Positions 44,369 through 56,402 of a stretch of 64,000 nt of DNA are shown here, in pieces. Both the position numbers and the translations under genes were made by a program. The notes beneath the pieces were generated by a model that worked only from the letters and a program-made list of their open reading frames with translations, searched no databases and was not told where the DNA came from. The stretch is from Pyrenula massariospora. Taxonomy: Eukaryota > Ascomycota > Eurotiomycetes > Pyrenulales > Pyrenulaceae. Positions within the stretch are counted from its first letter, which is position 1. Every line of letters begins with the position of its first letter. Location of the stretch: the NCBI GenBank assembly GCA_021030905.1, contig JAGFMI010000013.1, positions 992,001 through 1,056,000 on the forward strand, written 5' to 3'.

Positions 44369-47006
44369 ATGAATTCTTCCAGTCCCCGCGCTGGCTGGGA
44401 GAAGGTCAGCGACCAATTCTACCGTAGGATACGTTTCTACGATGCTGTCTTCGACCCAGACATAGAACTCGAAAACTACATCGTGAAAGGGGCTCCGTAT
44501 GCTGGCGCACTCGGTATTACTGTGCTGACGTGACAATTTAATAGACTAACCTATCTCAGCTTTATATCGAGATGAAAGGAAGGTCCTTAAATACCGTGGT
44601 TCAGCTAGCACAAAATCGAGCATCGATATCTATTCATGTTCTGGCAAGTTGATCAACAGTCTCAACTGGGACCAAGGCTCGATAAGGGGCCTTGGATGGT
44701 CTGAAGATGAGCGATTGCTGATCATTACCGAGGATGGTACTGTCAGATGCTACAACAGTCTTCATGGAGAGTTCTCGACTTTCTCCCTGGGTAACATTGC
44801 TGCGGAGTATGGTGTTGTGTCTTGCCATTTCTGGATGTCTGGATTTGTTGCTCTCTGCTCGAACAGTGCCCTCATTGCAGTATCATCTTATGATGAACCG
44901 CGGCCGAGGTTGCTCGCTTCGATTCCGGAGGGGGAGGTCCACTCTTGGAACATCATCCCTCCAGCACACACCTTGTCTCGTTCGGTGGAGGTGCTTCTTG
45001 CCCTTAACAGTACGATCATAGTCGTGGATATGTCGGAAGCGGAAGACAGAGGTATCTCAGATGGTCCATTTAGGCATATTCAAGTCTCACCTAATGGACG
45101 CTTTGCGGCGCTTTTCACCGAGGACGGAAAGGTGTGGGTTGTCAGCAGCGACTTTCAGAACAAATTCAGCGAGTACGACTCCAAAGCCCGAACACTTCCG
45201 AAGCATGTAGAATGGTGCGGAAATGATTCTGTCATTCTGGCTTGGGAAGATGAGATCCATATGGTTGGTCCGAATGGTGTCGCTGCAAAATTCTTCTACG
45301 ATGGCCAAGTACACGTCATTCCTGACCTTGATGGCGTACGCCTAATCACGAACGATGTTTGCGAGTTCTTGCAAAAGGTACCTGATGTCACGGAAGAGGT
45401 CTTTAGACTCGGCTCGACTTCTCCTGCCTCAGTGCTGCTGGATTCAATGGAACTTTTGGAGAAAAAATCACCTAAAGCGGACGAGAACATCCAACGTATC
45501 AAGCCAAATCTTCCAGAAGCAGTCGACACATGTGTCCGTGCCGCCGGACACGAAGTCAACACCCATTTCCAGAAAGAATTGCTCAAGGCAGCCTCGTTTG
45601 GAAAATCCGTTCTCACATTCTACAGTTCCGACGAGTTCGTAGAACAGTGCGAGCGTATACGCGTGCTCAACGCTGCTCGAGACTTTAAGATTGGCTTCCC
45701 CTTGACCCTAGATCAATACCTCCGACTTGGCCCTGAGGGCCTAATCTCACGTCTCATGAACCGAAATGAATACCTCCTTGCCATTAAGTTATCTGATTAC
45801 CTTCACCTGCCGCCAGATAGGATATACGTCCACTGGGCCTCACAAAAAGTCCGCGTCTCCACTACCGACGACGACACGGTTTGCGATCTCATTGTCGAGC
45901 GATTGCGAGACAAGAATGGCATATCGTTCGAGACCATCGCGCGGGCCGCTTATGATGAGGGCCGTTCTCACCTCGCAACGCAGCTATTACATCACGAAGC
46001 CCGTGCAGGCAAGCAGGTCCCTCTCCTCCTAAACATGGAAGAAGATGAACTTGCCCTCGACAAGGCCATTGAAAGTGGAGACACGGATCTCGTCCTGTTC
46101 GTTCTTCTCCACCTCAAGAAGAAGCTCCCGCTCGCTCAGTTTTTCCGAACCATCAACAATCGGCCAGTCGCGTCGGCGCTAGTACAGTCGACAGCAATGT
46201 CGGAAGACACAGAGCTACTGAAAGACATGTACTATCAGGATGACCGGCCCGTCGACGGAGCTGACCTTCTCTTCGAAGAAGCGCTTAAGCAGACCGAGCT
46301 GCAGACCAAGACCGACAAGCTCCGCTTAGCCTCACGATTACTGACAGACGCTAAGGATCCCTCAGCAGTGTTCCACACGAAAGCGTTTGCTGAAGCGACA
46401 CAGCTGCTCAAGATGCAGGAGGTGTATGACAAAGAGACAACAGATAGCGCAGGGAGCTATAAGGGTCTCAGTGTGAATGAGACGATGTATCGCCTGATCA
46501 AGAGCGGTTACAGTAAAAGGGCTACGAAGATGATGAGCGAGTTCAAGGTCCCCGAGAAGACTTACTGGTGGGTGAGATTGAGGGCTCTGGTCGCTGCGAG
46601 GTTTTGGGGAGAGTTGGAAGAAGTCGGGAAGACTAGGAAGAGCCCGATCGGATGGGAGGTATGTGTCGTCTTATTCTCTATCTTGGAATCCACTCTTTCT
46701 CTCAAAGAGACTTCTCTGTGTCCCATTTGGCTTCACGTCATCTAACACCTATCACAGCCATTCTTCAACGAGATCCTGCAAGCCGGGAACACGAAACTCG
46801 CGGCCTCATTCATTCCAAAATGTACGTCCCTCTCGGTGGCCGATCGAATCGAAATGTGGGTAAAATGCGGCATGGTCGTCAAGGCGGGCGAGGAAGCTCT
46901 CAAGGCAAAGAATATGAAGGCTCTTGAGGAGCTGCGGACTAGGGCGTCAGCGAATGGAGCGGTGGAGATTGAGAGGATGATCAACCAATTGAGACCGAAG
47001 CGGTGA
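44369..47006 (+). CDS. VPS16: Vps16, core subunit of HOPS and CORVET tethering complexes
   Basis: Three exons, 44369-44513, 44560-46658 and 46758-47006, give 830 residues. The N-terminal beta-propeller (about 5-410) has WEKVSDQFYRRIRFYDAVF, IDIYSCSG, GWSEDERLLIITEDGTVRCY, and WCGNDSVILAWEDEIHMVGP. The C-terminal alpha-solenoid (about 510-825) has FETIARAAYDEGR, LATQLLHHEARAGKQVPLLL, DTDLVLFVLLHLKKKL and KMMSEFKVPEKTYWWVRLRALV. This is the full Vps16 architecture and normal length. Vps16 organises the class C core with Vps11, Vps18 and Vps33 and drives fusion at endosomes and the vacuole. The first exon is set by MNSSSPRAGWEKV, and splicing at 44513 restores ALYRDERKVLKYRG. It converges on ALB1 with 76 bases between stops. 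Confidence 0.96.
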
Positions 47007-47082
47007 CCATTTTGATCAAAGGGTGTAGCCAACGCGGCTGTAGGATGATGGAGCTCAGTATTCTGTAGAGGGATGTATATTA

Positions 47083-47858
47083 TTATGTAATAGCATCCAT
47101 GCCGTTCTCTTCGACCAGAGCCTCTCCATCAGTGTGCTTTGGTTGCTCCAAGATTTGCGCCGTGACTTGCTCGCCATGCAGTACCGTATCCATGTCCTCT
47201 ACCACCACCCTCTCACCCCTATCCTTATCCACTTCCGCTGATCCCACGGCTTTCTCCTCTCCTCCCACCCCCGACACGAACAGTCCTCCCAGCTGCTCCT
47301 GCGTCTCAAAAAACTCCGCCTTCTCGAGATTCTCCTTCATCGTCGGCCTGCCCTTCTTCTCCCCATCTGCCTTTCTTTTCCCCTCTACTCCCTTCACTAG
47401 ACTCTCTCCTTCACTCCCCCCACCATTCCGCGTCTCCTCCGGCACGCCATTGACATCCTCCCACCCCCTCCTCCGCCCCTTCACAGTCGCTCCCTTCTTC
47501 ACACTCCCCTCCACCTTCCCCGCCAGCACATCTCGATTCCTCTCCGCCCGCTCCTTTCCCCTTTCCGCCCTTATCCTCTGGCCCCTTTTTATGTTTTTCC
47601 TCTTCTTCTTGATGACGCCCGTGGGTTTTTGTTTCGCGGCAATGTGTGCGGGTACGATCGTAGAGGGTTTAGAGGTAGTAGGCGACGACGGGCGGGGGAG
47701 ATTGAGGAGGGAGGAGTCGAGGTTGGTGGGAGAGAGGGCGCGGCGGGCGGCGCGTGAGTGTAGGCGGGTGAGTGCTAGAAGATGGTTAGTTGAGAAGGGA
47801 AGAGGAGGGGCGGCGACATGCCTTGACTGTTTTTCTTGAGCTTGGGTGTTTTGGCCAT
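47083..47858 (-). CDS. ALB1: ribosome biogenesis protein Alb1
   Basis: Two exons fit, 47858-47822 and 47774-47083, giving about 242 residues. The first codes MAKTPKLKKNSQ. The second starts LTRLHSRAARRALSP and has the Alb1 signature SSLLNLPRP, VIKKKRKNIKRGQRIRAERG, KERAERNRDVLAGKVEGSVKKG and RRRGWEDVNG. The C-terminal 130 residues are Glu/Gly/Lys-rich and low complexity. Alb1 shuttles with Arx1 on pre-60S particles and helps their maturation and export. The intron either uses a GC donor (GCATGT, next to CAAG) or a GT donor six bases upstream (GTCAAG). Both keep the frame and differ only by the residues at the join. The branch CTAAC and acceptor TTCTAG are clear. Confidence 0.85.
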
Positions 47859-48408
47859 AGTTTGAGGGGCTTAGAGAGGCGTAGAAAGGTGCGTTGTAGA
47901 GAACGTTTAAGTTTACGAAAGAGACATTGTGAGCGTTTTCATTATCACGTTTCGAGGTTATGTAGGGGCCTGAGATTTAATCCAGCCCGAATGTCGAGGC
48001 GCGATTCATCTCCAGAAAGATGAGAGCGTCTGCTAAAAATTTGTGGGGATATATTTTGCCCGCAAGTTCCCCGCGACGCTGCCGGGTATTGTAAAGAGAG
48101 CTGAGAATTGATCCACTTGGGCACGCAGGAGACAAAATGCGACGAAATCTTTGCAGAAAATTCATTTATACTGCTAAATAGTCTCTTGATTTAGAAGTGA
48201 TGAATATTTAATGCCCCATCTCATGCAATTGTAATCATGACACGAGCCGTAGGTGCTAGACACTGTACCAAAAACCACAGCGGAAGATACTTGTCTTGGC
48301 CCTGGCGGAAAGAGGTTCATTTTCATAAGCCTGCCAACTTGAAAGCAACGACCTTCTCAATATAATACAACTACTCCAGCTCTCCTGGGAATGTCTCCCA
48401 TCCGATGC
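47859..48408. other. intergenic, ALB1 promoter and TOM22 3' UTR
   Basis: About 550 bases. Both neighbours read leftward. No gene is seen. Confidence 0.6.
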
Positions 48409-49109
48409 CTACAAGCTCGGCTTTCCGCTCTGACTTCCCTGAGCTTCAGTCCCCGTTGGCGCACCTGCTGAACCGGACTGAAGCATCTTAAGTAACCCAG
48501 GTCAGCACGATCCTAAGTGACGATCCCATAGCCGCTTTCTTACCTGACTAGCGCCTTCCCTTAGCATCCCCTGCTCCCTCTCCTGCTGCTCAATCTCCTG
48601 TTCTTGCGCCACCGCCAGCGAAAACGGAATCGTCAGTAATATAGCGCTCGTAGACACCACCCAGAGGGCCTTGCCGGAAAAGAAGAACGCGGATTTCGTG
48701 TAGGATGTGAGCGTGTCTGTAGCATTGGAGATGGATGCGCGAGTTTTGGGAGGTATAATGTCGACTAAGGCGGAGAGGCGCTCGGCAAGGGTTTCGGAGG
48801 TGGGGCCGTCGAGGGAATCGGTAGATATTTCTGAGTCTAAAGGAAAAATTAGGTGATACAAACGAAGTAGAGAGAATGACAAGCGAGTGATAGAAAGAAA
48901 TGAGAAGGGAGAGTGGTGTGTAGGATGTTCTGTCACGGCACCGCTATAAAGGCAGGTTGACGCGGAAGGAGCCAATCCGAGGATCGAGACGTACCTGTAT
49001 CTGTGTAGTCTCCATCGCTATCATCTTCATCCGCTAATAACGCGCCATCCCTCGTTGTGGCTGGTTTCTCCGTGAAATGCTCGTCCTCAACCTCGGTGAG
49101 CTTGACCAT
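48409..49109 (-). CDS. TOM22: Tom22, central receptor of the TOM mitochondrial import complex
   Basis: Three exons, 49109-48995, 48836-48544 and 48486-48409, give 161 residues. The N-terminal cytosolic domain is acidic (MVKLTEVEDEHFTEKP, then LLADEDDSDGDYTD). Then come SETLAERLSALVDIIPPKTR and a single tail-anchor helix near 105-125 (ALWVVSTSAILLTIPFSLAV), followed by QEQEIEQQEREQGML and a Gln/Gly/Ser intermembrane-space tail. This is the standard Tom22 layout and length. The protein receives precursors from Tom20/Tom70 and organises Tom40 pores. The in-frame Met seven codons upstream of 49109 is ignored because the family starts MVKL. The last exon is short, and without it the protein would run into intron sequence. 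Confidence 0.94.
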
Positions 49110-49895
49110 TGTGGACGGTGAAGCCCGCAAGGATTGAGAAGAGAGGAGAAAACAGGAGGAGGAGAAGAAGCAGACAACTTCAGAGGATTAAGTCGGTGTG
49201 AAAGGTGAATTCAGGGTTGTGATGTCGTGGGGCTGCAGAGACACTTGCGTTTAGAGCTTTTTCTCAATGCCTCGACGACCTCAGGAGCTCCGTCCGCATT
49301 TTCGCGGCGGATGCGGAGAGAGCGCCGGAGTTTCCTTTTTCCGAATTATCCAAAGCTGGCCCCCCGGGGCCTGGCGAGCCTGGTTGGAAGTATCACACCA
49401 GACCCTTCTTCGTGCCTCTATGCCCTCGGTGTGAGAAGTCTTTCATTCATTGAATACTAATGTTTGTCTTGCAATTAATACGCGGAGCTTGATTTTGAAT
49501 TTCCCGCCTGAGGAGCACGAAGATGCCATTTTGTGCTGGCTTTTGTAAACTTCAATACACCTCGGCCCCAGAATTCAATGAGGTCAGGAAAGCAATACTG
49601 CTGTGAACCAGTGAACGTTCATCGAGTGGGAGATCTAGTGCATTGTTCAACACAGAAATACCTTAGTAAAGATCCCGAAAGACAGGATGAAGATGAACCG
49701 GCTTCCCTCCCCTGTACTTTGAGATCCTGGTGTTGCACCATGCTGTACAGGGCTAATGTGGTGAGGATCGGGAGCCACTATGTACCGTTTTCGTTCGCAT
49801 GATTATTCAACAATTCTATGTGTGAAAGAAAAGCAGAATAAATATCACTACTCTCACCGCAAGCAGACACTACTTCTATATTCTCGGTCTTGAAT
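49110..49895. other. divergent intergenic region (TOM22 / P450)
   Basis: About 790 bases with both promoters. No gene is supported. Confidence 0.6.
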
Positions 49896-51877
49896 ATGGA
49901 GACTTGGGGAAATGGCACTGTCTCACTCCTAATGTCCGCTGCTGTCGCGTTCTCCATGGCCTACACGGTGTCCGTGGTTTCGTACAATGTCTTCTTTCAC
50001 CCATTATCCAAGTTTCCAGGACCCAAAATAGCAAAATTGACGTACTACTGGAAAGGTTTCGTCGAGTGTATTCTCAACAGGTCCTTCTGTCACGTTCTTA
50101 TAGATCTTCATGCACAGTACGGTGAGATGCAGCTTCTATCGTCTACAGCAACCACGCGCTGTTTTCAATACACTGACATCAATCTGCATCGAAGGCGATG
50201 TCGTGCGGGTCGGACCCAATGAGGTATTGTAGTCCAAGAATTCCTCTATTCTGACCCTGCCGGTTGCAGGCTGCAGGTCACGAAAGCTGACTAGGGAGGG
50301 GGGTCTAGCTTCATTTCGCTAATCCCAATGCATACCACGAGATCTATAATAATAAAAATCGATGGGACAAGGAATGGCGACTGTACCATAGCTTCAATGA
50401 GGACCGATCAAGCTTCGGATTCATCACATATCAAGAGGCCAAAAATCGCAAAGATGTCTTAAGCCGTTCCTTTTCACCAGCTGCCATCGAGCAGGCCGAG
50501 AATCTGATTGTTGAAAAGGTATTTCCGAATTGTCACTAGCAGTCTTCTTGCTGGTAGTGGGTATCATGAGACCGAGCTCGAAGCTGATGGATGGTCAGAT
50601 TAAGGCTCTCTGCACCGCATTCGAGCGGCAAAGCAAAGCTTCCAAAAGCTCGGACCTGTTCTTCGCATTCCGTTGCATGACAATGGACGTCATAGTGTCT
50701 CTTTGCTTCGGCACGTCAATTGACGCAGTCGATGAGCCAGAGTTCAGGGCTCCGATCCTAGAGGCCATGGACGCTTCTCAGCCTGTCTTCACACGTTTCA
50801 AGTACTCCGAGGTTTATAAGAATATGATCTTGAAATGCCCGCCTAAATTGTCCAAAATCATCAGTCCCTCAACAGCTGGACTTGTAAATCTACAGCTGGT
50901 ACGCTACACTTACTCCTTTTCTGACATCTCCCCATTGGATTGGAAGACACTCGTTCGGATATATATGCCACAAAATCGAGGATGGTCCTTGAGCTCATCC
51001 ACTAATGTTCTCATTCCTCTAGTTGCTTCTCCAGCAGATCAACGATCTCGCCAATGATCCGGAAAAACTCAAACTTTTGCCGCACAAGATGACCATCTAT
51101 CACCGGTTGATGGACGCGGAGGCCTACCGCAGCAAAACTGTACCATCTGTCGGTAGTCTTTACGAGGAGGCGCAAGCGTTAATGTTCGCCGGTGCGGACA
51201 CTGTCGGCAGCACACTGATGGTCGGAACGTACCACCTACTCAACCAACCCCAAAAGCTTCAAAAACTGAAGGCGGATTTACTGGTAGCGTGGCCGTCTCT
51301 GACGGCGCAGGACCCGAAATGTCGTGATCTGGAGAAATTGAGTTACCTCGACGCGGTTATCAAGGAGTCTCTGCGCCTAACCTCCGGCGTTGTGTCCGGG
51401 CTATTACGTGTAGTCCCTTCGACTGGCGCGAGGATATGTGGAGTTGTTGTTCCTCCAGGGGTATCATCTCCTTTCTAACTCAGTCCGAAGAAACCACTGA
51501 CTTAACCCCTTCAGACAGTCGTTTCGTGCGGAAGCACCTTCGTACACTATAATGCGGATATTTTCCCCCGACCAAACGATTTCGTTCCAGAACGGTGGCT
51601 TGAGTCACCGGAGTTGGAAAATTGGCTCATTTCCTTCTCAAAAGGACCGCGAATGTGTCTCGGAATTAAGTAAGTCGTACAACATAGTACCTCGATCTTG
51701 GAAAGATGTACCTTCTTTTAAGCTTACGAATACACTTGCTATAGCCTGGCCTGGGCCGAACTTCGTCTCGCCTTTGCCCATGTATTCCGCAAATTTGATC
51801 TGAGCCTTACCGATCCCGTGTATGGACAAGAACAGCACCCATTTTGTGCGGAACTGGCAACGGTTACTGATCGATGA
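49896..51877 (+). CDS. cytochrome P450 monooxygenase, C-terminus cut by an in-frame stop
   Basis: Seven exons fit: 49896-50121, 50195-50223, 50309-50518, 50599-50898, 51023-51460, 51515-51669 and 51745-51877, giving 496 residues. A membrane anchor lies at about 12-30, then FFHPLSKFPGPK, the usual proline hinge. The oxygen-binding helix reads MFAGADTVG (311-315 for AGADT), the ExxR is ESLR (370-373), the PERF-type motif is PERW (426-429), and the haem loop is FSKGPRMCLG with Cys449. All essential elements are present. After VTDR a TGA at 51875-51877 ends the frame. The same frame continues for 30 codons, including FRDTFLPFFYGTHLNVKL, up to a TAA at 51970. That stretch looks like the normal P450 C-terminus, so the gene seems to have gained a nonsense codon that removes the last beta strands. 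Substrate unknown; a permease gene follows 1.5 kb downstream. Confidence 0.82.
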
Positions 51878-53460
51878 CTTAGGCCTTCGGGGTTGCCATT
51901 CCGTGATACTTTCTTACCATTCTTTTATGGTACGCATCTCAATGTGAAGCTGAAGCCTGTATATATATAAGTGGCTGGCATGCGAGCCGTCCTTAGGTAA
52001 GTTCACTCAATGCATGTCGAAAGCAGATTCTCGCAACTAGACCACCGGCCCATCGCGGATCGGGTTCAGACTTACTCTATAGATTCTGACACGATCTGAG
52101 ACCAAGATCAAGCTACACGCATAGAGCTATACGGGGAGGCTGCTTTGGAGAATATCTTCATTCCTATCGACAAGCGCTCATTATAAACACTCTCCAGTTC
52201 GCCGATGAGAAGTTTGCCCTGGCACTTTTTGGACGTTGACGAACTCCAGGCCCACAAGCCTCACTTTTGACGTATCTTGAGAGTCTGATAGTCGCTTGTC
52301 TCAGTGAATCCTCTCTCATAGCCACTCGAACTAGCGAACGGTGGTTTATAGAATGACTTTCATCGGACAGAGCGTATTTAGATAAGGTGGTTGCAAAACA
52401 AGCTAGGATGATCTAGTTGCTTAAGTCCCTTATTCGAGCCTCATACTAGACACACCTGCAGGAGGGGAGATCACAAGCTAATAGTAGCAGAGATTGTCAT
52501 TCTCTTCCAGGGTGAGGTCAACTTAAACGGGAGGCTCAGGGCAAATGTACTTGAAGTATGGCTAGCCCTCGCTAGTAGTCTTCACAGGTACGAAAGGCTT
52601 CTCCAACACTTCAGGAAGGTGAGCCGATGCAGCCATCTTCGAGGCACTCATACAGTCACTTAAAAGCGTGCCGCTGATTCAATTACCTATGTCAAACAAA
52701 ATGGAGTGCTCCAGTAAGACGTCAATTTCTACCAAGGCTGCCTCTCCGGCACCTTCGTTTCCGCACAAGGGACGCGTTTATGCTAGACGGACCCTTGTTC
52801 ACCATCCGGGTCAACGATGTCGTGCTCGCAACCTTACCAAATTCCCCACGCTTTAGTTCAATCACCCAAAGCAGAGTGAAGCAGACCTCCGCCCTTCAAA
52901 CATTCGTAATCTCGGTCCCTTGCGAATCAGGAAGCTTCGATAAGATGACCGCCGAGTGCCGACCCGCTTGCTCCCAGCCTGGGTATTGCCAGCAACGCCA
53001 TAGGACCGCCGCGATCCGAGTTCCAGGTTGAGGTCTGCCATGGAAGGCTGGCTTACTGAAATTCAATTGGAGCGCGATGGCACCATTCGCGAAACATGCG
53101 TTTCCTGCCACGAGGTTTTTGGAACCTTCCTGTCCGAGGTATCGCGATCCCTCCACACTGTCGATAGATGAGCAGTGACAGACCTTACCTAGTACTATGG
53201 AGAGGTCGATGTGCTTTCCTCCCCCATATCATCGTCAATAGCTAGAAAGAGGGGCGATCACATCCCGCGAATCGAGTATGATGCAATCTACGCCCGGTAT
53301 TGCATTGACATTCTAGAATCACGCCAAGCGAACAGGGTATTGCATGTAATTGCCACGATCTTAGCAATCTGTAGACACTGACGATCACTCGTTTCATTTT
53401 TCTTGGGTACAAAAGGAACCTTGTGCGATGACTCGGTTTCATGCAAGGCCTACAACCACC
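51878..53460. other. intergenic with P450 C-terminal remnant and faint coding-like bits
   Basis: The first 93 bases are the cut-off P450 C-terminal frame. Further right, around 52780-53160, plus-strand stretches such as LFTIRVNDVVLATLPNSPRF and MEGWLTEIQLERDGTI look mildly coding but are in different frames and match no family I know. They may be the relic of a lost gene. Confidence 0.4.
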
Positions 53461-55381
53461 ATGGATCAGGGAATCGTGGGCTCGGCTCCAGGCACTTTTA
53501 TAACAGAGAAAACAGAATCTGACCGACGGAGATCGTCTACCGCGGACAAAAAACGACCTTCAGTGTCGGTGGTGACTGGTGTGTTTCGGCATGGCTTAGG
53601 TCGAGGCCAGGCTAATGTCAACCTTCATGGCGCGGATTCGAGCTCCGTCGACAGCGACCAGTTCCTTGAGCAACTGTCTGCCAAGCAAGCGAGAGGGGAG
53701 ACGTTTGCCAGTGGAGGAGAAACCCGCTACTACAAGCCTATTGACACTTATGAGGGCCGCCATAGATGGGATCCGGACGCAGAATGGACCGAGGGGGAGG
53801 AGAAGCGGATTATCAGAAAGGTAACACTGTACGATAGTCTTCTCTTGGAACTGTCTCTAACGTAACAGTAGCTTGATTACAGGATCTGTTCCTGGGTATG
53901 CTTCATGTTCTTCGCCTTGCAGCTCGACCGTGGCAATATCACGCAGGCCTTGACGGACAATATGCTTAGTGAGTCAACTCATTGGTTGTAAGGTCTCATC
54001 GTTCTAAAGTAGACCTTCAGAGGACTTACATATGAATACAAACAACTACAACTACGGGATGACGATCTTTTACCTCTGCTTCTTGTGCGCCGAACTGCCT
54101 TCGCAGATGATATCCAAGAAACTCGGCCCGGACAATTGGATTCCCATTCAGATGATCTCGTGGTCAATTGTTGCTTCTTGCCAGTCTCGGATTACGGGAC
54201 AGAGTACATTCTACCTCACGCGCGCTCTTCTAGGTCTAATTGAGGGTGGCTTTATCCCCGATGTCATCCTCTATCTGTCGTACTTCTACAAGAGTAAAGA
54301 ACTTCCGATCCGGCTTAGCTTCTTCTGGGGCGCCTACATTTGCACGAGTATTGTTGGAGCCTTCTTGGCATATGGCATCTTACATCTTCGTCAAACTACC
54401 GGATGGGCAGGTTGGCGGTGGCTGTTTGCCCTTGAAGGAGCTCTCACCGCTTGCATCGGTATCGCATCCTGGTACGTGGCCGTACGCCTTTAGCAATGTA
54501 TGCGCAGTAGACTGACTTACCCAAGGTTCTATCTTCCCCCTTCACCGACTCAAACCGCATCTCGCTTTCGAGGCAAGGATGGATGGTTCTCAGAACGAGA
54601 GGAGATTGTCATGATTAATCGGATCCTCAGAGATGACCCCTCCAAAGGTGACATGCACAATCGACAGGGCCTTTCGCTAACTTATCTGTGGCGGGCTCTC
54701 ACGGACTACGATCTATGGCCTATCTACCTTCTTGGCTTGACATGGGGCCTCCCCAATACCCCAAACCAGCAGTACCTGACCCTCACCCTCAAAAATGGAC
54801 TTGGATTTAACACCTTCGAAACAAACCTTCTCTCCATCCCAGCATTTGTGCTATTCCTTGTTCAGCTGATATTCTGGACCTGGTTCAGCGAGAAAATCAA
54901 TAACCGTTTCCTCTGCATTCTACTATGCCAGATCTGGATGTTGCCGTTACTGGTCGCATTGGAAATCCTACCTGGTGGCCACGCACAACAATGGCACCGC
55001 TATGTCCTCAGCATCCTCTTGTACGGCTACCCCTACATCCACGCTATCATCGTCGCGTTGACGTCTCGCAACGCCGGGAGCGTTCGCACGCGCACAGTCG
55101 GCTCGGCAATCTACAACATGTCTGTCCAGGCGAGCAACATCATCGCTTCGAACATCTACCGCGATGATGATAAACCTCTCTATCGCCGGGGCAACAAATA
55201 TCTGCTCGGTATTCTCGCGTGGAATGTGGTTTTCATCATTGCTATCAAGGGCTACTACGTGTGGAGGAATAAGAGCAGAGATAGGAAATGGGATGCTATG
55301 ACGGATGATGAACGGCAGCATTACCTGAAAACTACGACTGACAAGGGTAACAAACGCTTGGATTTTAGATTCGCTCATTAG
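53461..55381 (+). CDS. MFS permease, Dal5 / anion:cation symporter type
   Basis: Four exons fit: 53461-53820, 53872-53968, 54021-54471 and 54526-55381, giving 587 residues. A long cytosolic N-terminus (about 120 residues, Ser/Lys-rich) precedes RICSWVCFMFFALQLDRGN, the first helix with the family's DRGN motif. Then follow NYNYGMTIFYLCFLCAELPS, LLGLIEGGFIPDVILYLSYF, and WRWLFALEG with the usual GWRW-like turn. The second half has WPIYLLGLTWGLPNTPNQQY and VRTRTVGSAIYNMSVQASN, both typical of the Dal5 clade. The clade transports allantoate, ureidosuccinate, vitamins, or small organic anions. The start at 53461 has a strong context (ACCACCATGG); an in-frame Met at 53428 is less likely. The exon 2 acceptor is the CAGTAG at 53871. 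Confidence 0.88.
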
Positions 55382-56402
55382 GGGAAAGTTAGATGACCAG
55401 GCTTGTTACGCAGCTTGTCATCTGCCAATTGGCTGGTATTAAGTAGCAACCTGCGTGGCTAGATGTAGTGAATTAACTCTTAAGAACAAACCCGACTTAT
55501 TATTGTGATTTCTACTAGTATGTTTACTTGATGTCACACGTCTGAAAAACGGAGGACTTCTCCTTGTGATGTACCTTTTTGTATTGCGCAAGATTTCATG
55601 GTACTTGGCGCGATAAAAGTTATTTAAGATCAGAGACTCTCTACAGTCTGTTTTCGAAGCGAGTGAGTAATACCTAGTGTTCGAAAATGTATATAAGACC
55701 TTTTCGGTTTGCTAGCGTCCAATCTCGTACATATTGCTGCTCTCTTTACCTTGGATCTTCTTGTTCCCCAGAACTTGTGCTTGGTCCTCCTTGTGTTCTA
55801 GCATCAATCATATCGCTATTGAATTGCTCGCTTTCAGATTCTCTGAGCCCCTGAGAACACGTTATGCTCCAACCATAAATGGCCCTTGCGATATACAATC
55901 ATTACAACCACTAGAGAGTTGTGGCCCAAGTCCTAAATCAAGCCATAAATCGTGCCGCTAAGACGCTGACGCTGTCTAAGCTCATAACCCTCCGCCTCCT
56001 GCAACCCGCCATTCAAATGCTCTCGCCACCGGCGCGCTGCCAGCACCCTGAAGTTCTCCTTGCGATCCCTGTCGCAGCAAACTGCACAGATGGAGTCAAG
56101 ATCCTTGGATTCATTATCGTCGGGTTACGTTCGATACCACTTCCAAACGTACGTCTGCAAAATGGAGCCGTGGCGGTGGTGGTGACGGCATAAAGTGACC
56201 CTGGATCCATCTCAGATCATATCTTCGGACTAAACCAGCCGTAGAATTCTATTATCAGTGCTGCACCGGGTTTGCACGGACTGATGCAGAGCGGCTCCTG
56301 TGCAGCATCCTGCATACCACGTCTCTCATGGAGAAGTCACCTGCTATTCCGATGTTCTCCTTGCAGATCCCTTTCCTCCGTAACCTAGACATCCTCTAAA
56401 GA
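55382..56402. other. convergent 3' intergenic region
   Basis: About 1 kb between the permease and the DUF6536-type gene, which read toward each other. Short frames only. Confidence 0.6.

Noticed and set aside
47099-47839. 246-codon plus-strand frame opposite ALB1
   Set aside because: Ser/Pro/Phe-rich antisense shadow; the minus strand has the Alb1 signature and a clear intron.
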